This document shows, one piece after another, positions 49,060 through 57,334 of a stretch of DNA of 64,000 nt (position 1 is its first letter; each line of letters starts with the position of its first letter). Position numbers and translations under genes: made by a program. The notes beneath the pieces are model-generated. The model did no database searches. It had not been told where the DNA came from and was given only the letters and a program-made list of their open reading frames with translations. Source of the stretch: Inhella crocodyli (lineage in GTDB: Bacteria > Pseudomonadota > Gammaproteobacteria > Burkholderiales > Burkholderiaceae_C); assembly GCF_004004565.1 (NCBI RefSeq), contig NZ_SACM01000002.1, positions 434,001 through 498,000 of the forward strand, in the 5' to 3' direction.

Positions 49060-49950
49060 ATGGTCGCCGCTGTCTTTCACCTTCCCGCCGATGCCCCACC
49101 CGCCGACGGTGCCGCGCCCCTGGCAGTGCGCCCCGCCGAGCCCAAGGCCCCGGCGCCAGCGCCGCGTGTCGAGCGCCGCTTCGACGCCAAGCGTTGGGTG
49201 CTTCCCGTCGCCGCTCCGCTGCTGGGCCTGGCTCTGCTGATTGGCGTGTGGGCGCTGCTCACGCAAAACGGCGGCTCGTTTCCGACCCCGAAGGCCACCT
49301 TCGAGGCGGCCGTCAAGCTCTTCTCGGACCCGTTCTACAGCAACGGCCCCAACGACCAAGGCATCGGCTGGAACATCCTGAACAGCCTGCAGCGCGTGGG
49401 CATGGGCTTCGGGCTGGCGGCCTTGGTGGGCATCCCCTTGGGTTTCGCGCTGGGGCGCTTCGCTTTCTTGGCGCAGATGGTCAACCCCTTGATCAGCCTG
49501 CTGCGCCCGGTGTCGCCCCTGGCCTGGTTGCCCATCGGGCTTTTGGTGTTCCAGCGGGCCGACCCGGCCGCCATCTGGACCATCTTCATCTGCTCCATCT
49601 GGCCCATGATCCTCAACACCGCCCAGGGCGTGCAGCGCGTGCCGCAGGACTACTTGAACGTGGCGCGAGTGCTGAACCTGTCCGAGTGGAAGGTCATCAC
49701 CAAGATCTTGTTCCCTGCCGTGCTGCCCTACATGCTGACGGGCGTGCGCCTGAGCGTGGGCACCGCCTGGCTGGTCATCGTGGCCGCCGAGATGCTGACA
49801 GGCGGCGTGGGCATCGGCTTCTGGGTGTGGGACGAGTGGAACAACCTCAACGTCGCGCACATCCTGATCGCCATCTTCGTCATCGGCTTCGTCGGCCTGC
49901 TCTTGGAGCAGCTGCTGGTCGCCATCGCCAAGAGGTTCAGCCATGAGTGA
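49060..49950 (+). CDS. nrtB: Nitrate ABC transporter permease NrtB
   Basis: 296 aa inner-membrane permease with an Ala/Pro-rich cytoplasmic N-terminus (about 45 residues) and about 6 membrane segments. The EAA loop is YLNVARVLNLSEWKVITKILFPAVLPYMLTGVRLSVGTAW. Motifs RPVSPLAWLPIGLLVFQ and VAAEMLTGGVGIGFWVWDEWNNL are typical of nitrate/taurine-type permeases. It overlaps the ATPase gene by 8 bases. Confidence 0.95.
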   Translation: MVAAVFHLPADAPPADGAAPLAVRPAEPKAPAPAPRVERRFDAKRWVLPVAAPLLGLALLIGVWALLTQNGGSFPTPKATFEAAVKLFSDPFYSNGPNDQGIGWNILNSLQRVGMGFGLAALVGIPLGFALGRFAFLAQMVNPLISLLRPVSPLAWLPIGLLVFQRADPAAIWTIFICSIWPMILNTAQGVQRVPQDYLNVARVLNLSEWKVITKILFPAVLPYMLTGVRLSVGTAWLVIVAAEMLTGGVGIGFWVWDEWNNLNVAHILIAIFVIGFVGLLLEQLLVAIAKRFSHE

Positions 49951-50737
49951 GTTCATCGAGATCCAGCAGGCCGAGATGGTGTTCAGCACCGGCCGGGGCC
50001 GCTTCCATGCCCTGGCCGATGTGAACCTCACCATCGCCAAGGGCGAGTTCGTCACCCTCATCGGCCACAGCGGCTGCGGCAAGAGCACGCTGCTGAACCT
50101 GATCGCCGGCTTGCTGTTGCCCACCAGCGGCACTTTGCTGTGCGACAACCGCGAGATCGCCAAGCCCGGCCCGGAGCGCGCGGTGGTGTTCCAGAACCAC
50201 TCGCTGCTGCCCTGGCTGAGCTGCTTCGACAACGTGATGCTGGCCGTGGAGCGCGTGTTCGGGGGCAGCGAGAGCAAGAGCCAGCTGCGCCAGCGCACCT
50301 TGGCCGCGCTGGAGCTGGTGGGCATGGGCCACGCCGCGGGCAAGCGGCCGGCCGAAATCAGCGGCGGCATGAAGCAGCGCATCGGCATCGCCCGCGCGCT
50401 GGCCATGGAGCCCAAGGTGCTGCTGATGGACGAGCCCTTCGGCGCGCTGGACGCGCTGACCCGCGCCAAGCTGCAGGACGAGCTGCTGGCCATCGTGGCG
50501 CGCACGGGCTCGACGGTGGTCATGGTCACCCACGACGTGGACGAGGCCGTGCTGCTCAGCGACCGCATCGTGATGATGACCAACGGGCCGGCAGCGACCA
50601 TCGGCGAGGTGCTGGACGTGGGCCTGCCCCGTCCGCGCGACCGCGTGCAGCTGGCCGAGGACCCGCGCTACATCGCGGCGCGCAAGGCCGTCATCGACTT
50701 CCTCTACACGCGGCACAGCCACCCCGCCGCCGCCTGA
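49943..50737 (+). CDS. nrtD: Nitrate ABC transporter ATPase
   Basis: 264-aa ATP-binding subunit: Walker A GHSGCGKST, Q-loop VVFQNHSLLPWLSC, signature ISGGMKQR, Walker B VLLMDEPFGALDALTR and the His loop VTHDVDEAVLLSDRI. It is a single ATPase without the extra C-terminal NrtA-like domain of cyanobacterial NrtC, so the NrtD/NasD type fits better. It lies 19 bases before nirB. Confidence 0.93.
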   Translation: MSEFIEIQQAEMVFSTGRGRFHALADVNLTIAKGEFVTLIGHSGCGKSTLLNLIAGLLLPTSGTLLCDNREIAKPGPERAVVFQNHSLLPWLSCFDNVMLAVERVFGGSESKSQLRQRTLAALELVGMGHAAGKRPAEISGGMKQRIGIARALAMEPKVLLMDEPFGALDALTRAKLQDELLAIVARTGSTVVMVTHDVDEAVLLSDRIVMMTNGPAATIGEVLDVGLPRPRDRVQLAEDPRYIAARKAVIDFLYTRHSHPAAA

Positions 50738-50756
50738 TCCCCCTTCGGAGACCGAG

Positions 50757-53255
50757 ATGAATGCACCCGATCGGGCCGTGCAGGGCGCGCTGTTGCCCGC
50801 CGACGGCCGCAAGATGAAGCTGGTCTTGGTGGGCAACGGCATGGCCGGCGTGCGCACGCTGGAAGAGCTGCTGAAGATCGCGCCCGACCTGTACGACATC
50901 ACCGTGTTCGGCGCCGAGCCGCACCCGAACTACAACCGCATCCTGCTCAGCCCCGTGCTGGCCGGCGAGCAGACGCTCGACGAGATCGTGCTCAACCCCT
51001 TGAGCTGGTACGCCGAGCACGGCATCACCCTGCACCTGGGCAAAACGGTCTCGACGATCGACCGCGTGAACCGCCGCGTGGTGGCCGAGGACGGCACCTC
51101 GGCCCATTACGACCGCCTGCTGCTGGCCACCGGCAGCCTGCCCTTCGTGCCCCCGGTGCCGGGCAAGGACTTGGAGGGCGTGGTGGCCTACCGCGACATC
51201 GCCGACACGCAGGCCATGATCGACGCCGCCGCCAAGTACCGCCACGCGGTGGTGATCGGCGGCGGCCTGCTCGGTCTGGAGGCGGCCAACGGCCTGATGC
51301 TGCGCGGCATGCAGGTGACCGTGGTGCACCTGGGCGAGTGGCTGATGGAGCGCCAGCTGGACCGCCAGGCGGCCGAGCTGCTGCAGAAGTCGCTGGAGGC
51401 GCGCGGCCTGCGCTTTCGCCTGGCCACGAGCACGCAGGCCCTGATCGGCGACAAGTTCGACGGTGCCGGTGGCCGCGTGATGGCGGTGAAGTTCAAGGGC
51501 GGCGACGAGATCCCGGCCGACCTGGTGGTGATGGCCGCCGGCATCCGGCCCAACACGGCCTTGGCCGAAAGCGCGGGCCTGCACTGCCAGCGCGGCATCG
51601 TGGTGACCGACACCTTGCAGACCGTGACCGACCCGCGCATCTACGCGCTGGGCGAGTGCGCCGCGCACCGCGGCATCGCCTACGGCCTGGTGGCCCCGCT
51701 GTTCGAGCAGGGCAAGGTCTGCGCCACGCACCTGGCGCAGTTCGGCATCGGCCGCTACACCGGCTCGGCCATCAGCACCAAGCTGAAGGTGACGGGCATC
51801 GACCTCTACAGCGCCGGCGACTTCATGGGCGGGGAGGGCACCGAAGAGATCGTGATGAGCGACCCCTTCGCCGGTGTCTACAAAAAGCTGGTGATCAAGA
51901 ACGACCAGGTGGTGGGCGCCTGCCTGTACGGCGACACCGTGGACGGCGGCTGGTACTTCAAGCTGTTGCGCGAGGGCCGCAAGGTGGCCGACATCCGCGA
52001 CAAGCTGATGTTCGGCGAGTCGGGCAGCAACATCGGCGACGTGGGCCACCAGGGGCAGAACCGTGCGGCCGCCATGGCCGATGCCGACGAGGTCTGCGGC
52101 TGCAACGGCGTCAGCAAAGGCGCCATCTGCAAGGCCATCAAGGAGAAGGGCCTGTTCACGCTGGACGAGGTGCGCAAGCACACCAAGGCCAGCGCCAGCT
52201 GCGGCTCCTGCACCGGCTTGGTCGAGCAGCTGATCATGGTCACCGCCGGGGGCGACTACAGCGCCGCGCCCAAGAAGAAGGCGATGTGCGGCTGCACCGA
52301 CGCCAGCCACCAGGACGTGCGCGATGCCATCCGCGAGCAAAAGCTGCTGACGCAAGACAGCGTGTTCCAAGCCCTGGGCTGGCGCACCCCCAACGGCTGT
52401 GCGACCTGCCGGCCGGCGGTCAACTACTACCGCATCAGCACCTGGCCCAAGGAGGCCGAGGACGACCCGCAAAGCCGCTTCATCAACGAGCGCGCGCACG
52501 CCAACATCCAAAAGGACGGCACCTACTCGGTGATCCCGCGCATGTGGGGCGGCGAGACCACGGCCTCGGAGCTGCGCCGCATTGCCGACGCGGTGGACAA
52601 GTACCAAATCCCCACCGTCAAGGTCACCGGCGGCCAGCGCATCGACCTGCTGGGTGTGAAGAAGGAGGACCTGGTCAACGTTTGGAAAGACATCGGCATG
52701 CCCAGTGGCCACGCTTACGCCAAGGCCCTGCGCACCGTGAAGACCTGCGTGGGCGCCGAGTGGTGCCGCATGGGCACGCAGGACAGCACGCAGATGGGCA
52801 AGGACTTGGAGCGCGCCATGTGGCGCATGTACGCCCCGCACAAGGTCAAGTTCGCGGTGAGCGGCTGCCCGCGCAACTGCGCCGAGGCCGGCATCAAGGA
52901 CGTCGGGATCATCGGCGTCGACTCCGGCTGGGAGATGTACATCGCCGGCAACGGCGGCATCAAAACCGAGGTGGCGCACTTCTTCACCAAACTCAAAACC
53001 GCGGAGGAGGTGCTGGAGTACACCGGCGCTTTCATGCAGCTCTACCGCCTGGAGGGCTGGTACCTGGAGCGCACCGTGCACTACGTGAGCCGCGTGGGCC
53101 TGGACCACGTGAAGAAGCGCATCCTGGACGACGAGGCCGGCCGCAAGGCGCTGTGGGCGCAGCTGCAGTTCGCGCTGCAGGGCGAGCCCGACCCTTGGTT
53201 TGATTTCGACGCGGCGAAAGTGGACCTGCGTCAGTTTGAAAAGGTGGCGGTATGA
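50757..53255 (+). CDS. nirB: Assimilatory nitrite reductase [NAD(P)H], large subunit
   Basis: Reduces nitrite to ammonium with NAD(P)H. It is 832 aa. The FAD domain is N-terminal (LVLVGNGMAGVRTLEE, VIGGGLLGLEAANGL, GECAAHRG). Two BFD-like [2Fe-2S] domains follow (CGCNGVSKGAIC ... CGSCTGL; CGCTDASHQDV ... CATCRP). The ferredoxin/sirohaem domains end with the [4Fe-4S]-sirohaem ligands CVGAEWCRMG and CPRNCAEAGI. It needs sirohaem, made by cobA at the end of the operon. It overlaps nirD by 4 bases. Confidence 0.97.
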   Translation: MNAPDRAVQGALLPADGRKMKLVLVGNGMAGVRTLEELLKIAPDLYDITVFGAEPHPNYNRILLSPVLAGEQTLDEIVLNPLSWYAEHGITLHLGKTVSTIDRVNRRVVAEDGTSAHYDRLLLATGSLPFVPPVPGKDLEGVVAYRDIADTQAMIDAAAKYRHAVVIGGGLLGLEAANGLMLRGMQVTVVHLGEWLMERQLDRQAAELLQKSLEARGLRFRLATSTQALIGDKFDGAGGRVMAVKFKGGDEIPADLVVMAAGIRPNTALAESAGLHCQRGIVVTDTLQTVTDPRIYALGECAAHRGIAYGLVAPLFEQGKVCATHLAQFGIGRYTGSAISTKLKVTGIDLYSAGDFMGGEGTEEIVMSDPFAGVYKKLVIKNDQVVGACLYGDTVDGGWYFKLLREGRKVADIRDKLMFGESGSNIGDVGHQGQNRAAAMADADEVCGCNGVSKGAICKAIKEKGLFTLDEVRKHTKASASCGSCTGLVEQLIMVTAGGDYSAAPKKKAMCGCTDASHQDVRDAIREQKLLTQDSVFQALGWRTPNGCATCRPAVNYYRISTWPKEAEDDPQSRFINERAHANIQKDGTYSVIPRMWGGETTASELRRIADAVDKYQIPTVKVTGGQRIDLLGVKKEDLVNVWKDIGMPSGHAYAKALRTVKTCVGAEWCRMGTQDSTQMGKDLERAMWRMYAPHKVKFAVSGCPRNCAEAGIKDVGIIGVDSGWEMYIAGNGGIKTEVAHFFTKLKTAEEVLEYTGAFMQLYRLEGWYLERTVHYVSRVGLDHVKKRILDDEAGRKALWAQLQFALQGEPDPWFDFDAAKVDLRQFEKVAV

Positions 53256-53641
53256 CTTGGGTCGACGTTTGCGCCGTGGGCGACATCCCCGTCCTGGGCG
53301 CGCGCCGCGTGGCCCGCCCCCAGGGCATGGACGTGGCCGTGTTCCGCACCGCCACCGACGAGGTCTTCGCCTTGTTGGACCGCTGCCCGCACAAGGGCGG
53401 CCCGCTGAGCCAGGGCATCGTGGCCGGCCGCGGCGTGGCCTGCCCGCTGCACAACTGGACCATCGCGCTGGACACCGGCCTGGCCGCGGCGCCCGACGAG
53501 GGCTGCACCCCGCGCTTTGCGGTGCGCGTGGTGGACGGCCGCGTGCAGCTGGACGGGATGGAGCTGGCCAAGCACGCGCTGGACCTGTCGCCGCCCACGG
53601 CCGGGCCTTGCAGCAAGCGCATCCCGATCACCACGGCCTGA
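53252..53641 (+). CDS. nirD: Nitrite reductase small subunit NirD (Rieske-fold)
   Basis: 129 aa, NirD-like Rieske fold with the full [2Fe-2S] ligand set CPHKGGPLSQG ... CPLHNW, unlike E. coli NirD, which lacks the cluster ligands. It starts MTWVDVCAVGDIPVLGARRV. The ATG overlaps the nirB stop (ATGA). It is followed after one base by an ATG that opens a duplicated nasA 5' end. Confidence 0.95.
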   Translation: MTWVDVCAVGDIPVLGARRVARPQGMDVAVFRTATDEVFALLDRCPHKGGPLSQGIVAGRGVACPLHNWTIALDTGLAAAPDEGCTPRFAVRVVDGRVQLDGMELAKHALDLSPPTAGPCSKRIPITTA

Positions 53642-53642
53642 G

Positions 53643-53774
53643 ATGGAAACGAAGTCGACCTGCCCCTACTGCGGCGTCGGCTGCGGACGCGCGCTGCCGC
53701 GCGGTCCGCTCTGCGGCGACCGGAGGCACCGCCCTCTCGTCCCCCCGCCGGGCGGGGGGCTCCGCAGCCGGTGA
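53643..53774 (+). pseudogene. Truncated duplicate of the nasA 5' end (43-codon frame)
   Basis: ATG 53643, one base after the nirD stop, opens METKSTCPYCGVGCG, identical in protein to the N-terminus of nasA that follows. After residue 15 the frame diverges (RALPRGPLCGDRRH...) and ends with TGA at 53772-53774, overlapping GTG 53771 as GTGA. The 41-bp duplicated block (53646-53686 against 53792-53832) matches at 36 positions, all five differences being at third codon positions. It may be a relic of allele recombination; if translated, it could couple nirD and nasA translation. Confidence 0.65.
53721..53764. repeat. GC-rich palindromic element inside the nirD-nasA junction
   Basis: CCCCCCGCC (53741-53749), G, GGCGGGGGG (53751-53759) forms a perfect 9-bp dyad. 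An outer CGGAG (53721-53725) pairs with CTCCG (53760-53764) around an unpaired GCACCGCCCTCTCGT. It has the look of a REP-type dispersed element, but copy number cannot be judged from this window. Confidence 0.5.
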
Positions 53775-56545
53775 ACGCCATGGCCCTGCGCGAGACCAAG
53801 TCAACCTGCCCTTACTGCGGGGTCGGCTGCGGCGTCGTCATCGAGCACGACGGCGCCCAGATCACCGGCGTGCGCGGCGATCCTGACCACCCGGCCAACT
53901 TCGGCCGCCTGTGCACCAAGGGCACCAACCTGCACCGCACGGCCACGCCCGTGGTGCTGCAGGGCCAGCGCCTGCGCCAGCCCTTGCTGCGCGCCGGCCG
54001 GGGCCAGGCGCCGCAGGCGGTGGGCTGGGATGAAGCCAACGCGCACCTGGTGCGCGAGCTGCTGCGCATCCGCGCCGCGCACGGGCCCGAGGCCATCGGT
54101 TTTTACATCTCGGGCCAGCTGCTGACCGAGGACTACTGCGCCTTCAACAAGCTGGCGCGCGCGGTGCTGAAGACGCCGCACATCGACAGCAATTCGCGCC
54201 TGTGCATGAGCAGCGCCGTCACCGGCTACAAGCAAAGCCTGGGGGCCGACGCGCCGCCCTGCAGCTACACCGACGTGGAGCAGGCCGACTGCGTGCTGGT
54301 CACGGGTGCCAACCCCGCCTGGGCGCACCCGGTGCTGTTCCGCCGGCTGGAGGCCGCGCGCGCCGCCAAACTGGCGCGGGGCGCCGGCCACAAGCTCATC
54401 GTCGTCGACCCCCGCCGCACCGAAACCGCCGAGCTGGCCGACCTGCACCTGGCGATCCAACCCGGCACCGACGTGGCCCTGATGCACGGCCTGCTGCACG
54501 CCTGCATCTGGCAAGGCTGGATGGACGCGGCCCACATCGAGGCGCATACCGAGGGCTTTGCCGCACTCAAGGACCTGGTGCGCGAATGGACCCCGGCGCG
54601 CGCCGCCAAAACCTGCGGCGTGCCCGAGGCCGACCTGTGGCGCGCGGCCGAGTGGTTCGCCACCTCGCCGCGGTCCTTGAGCCTGTACTGCCAGGGCCTG
54701 AACCAAAGCAGCAGTGGCACCGCCAAGAACACCGCGCTCATCAACCTGCACCTGGCCACGGGGCAGATTGGCAAGGCCGGCGCGGGGCCGTTTTCGCTCA
54801 CCGGCCAGCCCAACGCCATGGGCGGGCGCGAGAGCGGCGGCATGGCCACCTTGCTGCCCGGCCACCGCGACCCCACCAACCCCGAGCACCGCGCCGAGGT
54901 GGCCGCGCTCTGGGGCCTGGGCGCCGACGAGGCCCTGCCCGGACCCGGTCACACGGCGGTGGCCTTGTTCGAGGCCGCGGCGCGCGGCGAGATCAAGGCG
55001 CTGTGGATCGCCTGCACCAACCCCGCGCAAAGCCTGCCCGATCAAGCGTTGGTGCGCGCGGCGCTCGAACGCTGCGAGTTCGTCGTGCTGCAAGAGGCCT
55101 TTGCCGGCACCGCCACCGCGGCCTTTGCCGACCTGCAGCTGCCCGCGGCCACCTGGGGCGAGAAAGAGGGCACCGTGACCAACAGCGAGCGCCGCATCAG
55201 CCGCGTTCGGGCCGCCGTGCCGCCGCCTGCTTTGGCCCGGCCCGACTGGCAGGTCGTGCGCGAGGTGGCGCTGGCCTTGGAGGCCGAGCTGCGCCCTGGC
55301 CGTCCCAGCGTCTTCGCCACCGACAGCCCCGAGGCCCTGTGGAACGAGCACCGCGACAGCACCCGCGGCCGCGACCTCGACATCAGCGGCCTGAGCTACG
55401 CATTGCTGGACGCCCAAGGCCCGCAGCAGTGGCCCTTCGTGGACGGCCCGCGCGAGCGCCTGTACGAGGACGGCCGCTACCCCACGCCCAGCGGCCGCGC
55501 CCGCTTCGTGGCCAGCCCGGTCCGCCCCACGGCCGAGCGCGCCAGCGCCGCCTTCCCCTTCCAGCTCACCACCACGCGCTTGCGCGACCAGTGGCACGGC
55601 ATGAGCCGCAGCGGCGCCGTGCCGGGGCTGTTCGCCCATGAGGGTGGCCCCGTGCTGCGCCTGCACCCCCAAGATGCCGAGCGCCGCCGCCTGGTGAACG
55701 GCGAGCTGCTGCGCCTGCGCACCGCGCGCGGGGCCACCGTGCTGCCCCTGCAAACGGATGCCCGCGTGGGCCTGGGCCAGGCCGACCTGCCCATGCACTG
55801 GGGCGCCGAGTTCCTGGCCGGCGACGGCATCAATGCCTTGACCCACGGCGCGCGCTGCCCCGACTCGCAGCAGCCCGAGCTGAAGTTTGCCGCGCTGGAC
55901 GTGGCGAGCGCCGCATTGCCTTGGCGCCTGTCGGCCTGCGCCTGGGTGCCGGCGGCCGAGGGCGCCGCCTTGCGCGAGCGCCTGCGCGCGCAGCTCAACG
56001 CCTTCCCCTACGCCACCTGCCTGCCCGTGCCCAGCGACGACCCGGCGCGCTGCGGTTGGGTGTTGGAGGCCGCCGCCGAGACGGCGCCCGACCCCGCGCT
56101 GCTGGCGGCCTTGACCGAGGCCGTGGGCCTGCACGGCCCGGGGGTGCACCGCTACGCCGACGCCGGGCGCGGCCGACTGCGCTTGTTGCGCTTGGACGGC
56201 GAGGCCCTGCAAGCCCTGCTGCGCGTGGGCGAACACGACGAAGCCGCCTGGCTGCTGCCCCTGTGGCGCGAGCGGCAAAGCGTCCAAGCCCTGGGCCGCT
56301 GGCTGCTGGGCCCCGGCACGCCCCCGAGCGCCCAGCTGGCTGCACCGCGCGCCGCGCAGGTCTGCAACTGCTTCGATGTGCGCGAGGACGCGATCACCGC
56401 TGAATTGCGTCGCTGTGCTGGCAGTGCCGACGAGCGCCTGGCCGCGCTGCAAGGCGCGCTGCGCTGCGGCACGCAGTGCGGCTCTTGCCTGCCCAGCCTG
56501 AGACGCCTGGTGGCCAGCACCCAACCCGAGGAGGTATCTGCATGA
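53771..56545 (+). CDS. nasA: Assimilatory nitrate reductase catalytic subunit
   Basis: Cytoplasmic molybdopterin enzyme reducing nitrate to nitrite for NirBD. It is 924 aa from GTG 53771 or 921 from ATG 53780; neither has a strong Shine-Dalgarno. The N-terminal [4Fe-4S] motif is CPYCGVGCG with a later Cys in GRLCTKG. Mo-bis-MGD domains follow (SNSRLCMSSAVTGYKQSLG, YCQGLNQSSSGTAKNT, GQPNAMGGRESGG). The molydopterin-dinucleotide binding domain is near 610-720. A C-terminal BFD-like [2Fe-2S] domain (CNCFDVREDAI ... CGTQCGSCLP) is typical of NasA. Stop overlaps cobA (ATGA). Confidence 0.95.
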   Translation: MNAMALRETKSTCPYCGVGCGVVIEHDGAQITGVRGDPDHPANFGRLCTKGTNLHRTATPVVLQGQRLRQPLLRAGRGQAPQAVGWDEANAHLVRELLRIRAAHGPEAIGFYISGQLLTEDYCAFNKLARAVLKTPHIDSNSRLCMSSAVTGYKQSLGADAPPCSYTDVEQADCVLVTGANPAWAHPVLFRRLEAARAAKLARGAGHKLIVVDPRRTETAELADLHLAIQPGTDVALMHGLLHACIWQGWMDAAHIEAHTEGFAALKDLVREWTPARAAKTCGVPEADLWRAAEWFATSPRSLSLYCQGLNQSSSGTAKNTALINLHLATGQIGKAGAGPFSLTGQPNAMGGRESGGMATLLPGHRDPTNPEHRAEVAALWGLGADEALPGPGHTAVALFEAAARGEIKALWIACTNPAQSLPDQALVRAALERCEFVVLQEAFAGTATAAFADLQLPAATWGEKEGTVTNSERRISRVRAAVPPPALARPDWQVVREVALALEAELRPGRPSVFATDSPEALWNEHRDSTRGRDLDISGLSYALLDAQGPQQWPFVDGPRERLYEDGRYPTPSGRARFVASPVRPTAERASAAFPFQLTTTRLRDQWHGMSRSGAVPGLFAHEGGPVLRLHPQDAERRRLVNGELLRLRTARGATVLPLQTDARVGLGQADLPMHWGAEFLAGDGINALTHGARCPDSQQPELKFAALDVASAALPWRLSACAWVPAAEGAALRERLRAQLNAFPYATCLPVPSDDPARCGWVLEAAAETAPDPALLAALTEAVGLHGPGVHRYADAGRGRLRLLRLDGEALQALLRVGEHDEAAWLLPLWRERQSVQALGRWLLGPGTPPSAQLAAPRAAQVCNCFDVREDAITAELRRCAGSADERLAALQGALRCGTQCGSCLPSLRRLVASTQPEEVSA

Positions 56546-57297
56546 CAGCCCTGCACCCTGTGGCCTTGGTGGGCGCCGGCCCTGGCGATCCTGAGCTGCT
56601 GACCCTGCGCGCGCTGAAGCGCATCGAGGCCGCCGACGTGGTGCTGGCCGACGACCTGATCGATCCGCGCGTGCTGGCGCTGGTTCGGGGCCGCCTGCTG
56701 CGCGTGGGCAAGCGCGGCGGTTGCATCAGCACGGATCAGCAATTCATCCACGCGCTGATGGTGCGCGAGGCGCAGGCCGGCCACCGCGTGGTGCGGCTCA
56801 AAGGCGGCGACCCCTTCGTGTTCGGCCGGGGTGGCGAGGAGGTCGACGCACTGCGCGCGGCCGGTCTGGACGTCGAGGTCGTCAGCGGCCTCACCAGCGG
56901 CATCGCCGGCCCGGCCGGCGTGGGCATCCCGGTCACCGACCGGCGCCACAGCGCGGGCGTGGTGCTGGTCACGGGCCATCCGGGCGAAGGCTGCCGCGAG
57001 CCCGACTGGGCGGCGCTGGCGCGCACCGGCCTGACGCTCGTGATCTACATGGGCGTGGCGCGTTGCGCCGAGCTGCAAGCCCAGTTGCTGGCCGGTGGCC
57101 TGCGGGCCGACACGCCGGCGGCGGTGGTGAGCGCGGCCCACACGGCGCGCCAACGCCACGCCATCACCACCCTGGCCGATTTGCCGGCCTGCATCGCCCG
57201 CGAAGGCCTGACCAGCCCGGCGCTGCTGGTGGTGGGCGAGGTCGTTCGCCAAGCTGCGCGGGACGCGACCGCTCTGCGCGAGGTGCTGCGGGCCTAG
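56542..57297 (+). CDS. cobA: Uroporphyrinogen-III C-methyltransferase
   Basis: SUMT, making precorrin-2 for sirohaem, the NirB cofactor. It is 251 aa: VALVGAGPGDPELLTLRA, VVLADDLI, VVRLKGGDPFVFGRGGEEV, and VVSGLTSGIAGPAGVGIPVTDR. It has only the methyltransferase part of CysG; dehydrogenase/chelatase must come from elsewhere. Start has GAGGAGG upstream and overlaps the nasA stop. It is the last gene of the nitrate operon. Confidence 0.95.
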   Translation: MTALHPVALVGAGPGDPELLTLRALKRIEAADVVLADDLIDPRVLALVRGRLLRVGKRGGCISTDQQFIHALMVREAQAGHRVVRLKGGDPFVFGRGGEEVDALRAAGLDVEVVSGLTSGIAGPAGVGIPVTDRRHSAGVVLVTGHPGEGCREPDWAALARTGLTLVIYMGVARCAELQAQLLAGGLRADTPAAVVSAAHTARQRHAITTLADLPACIAREGLTSPALLVVGEVVRQAARDATALREVLRA

Positions 57298-57334
57298 GGC
57301 CCCTTCGCGCGTCGACCCCGAGTGGGAGTCGCGC

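Noticed and set aside
53801-56524. 907-codon antisense frame opposite nasA
   Set aside because: Composition mirrors the codon bias of nasA and carries no recognisable motif; nasA on the plus strand is complete.
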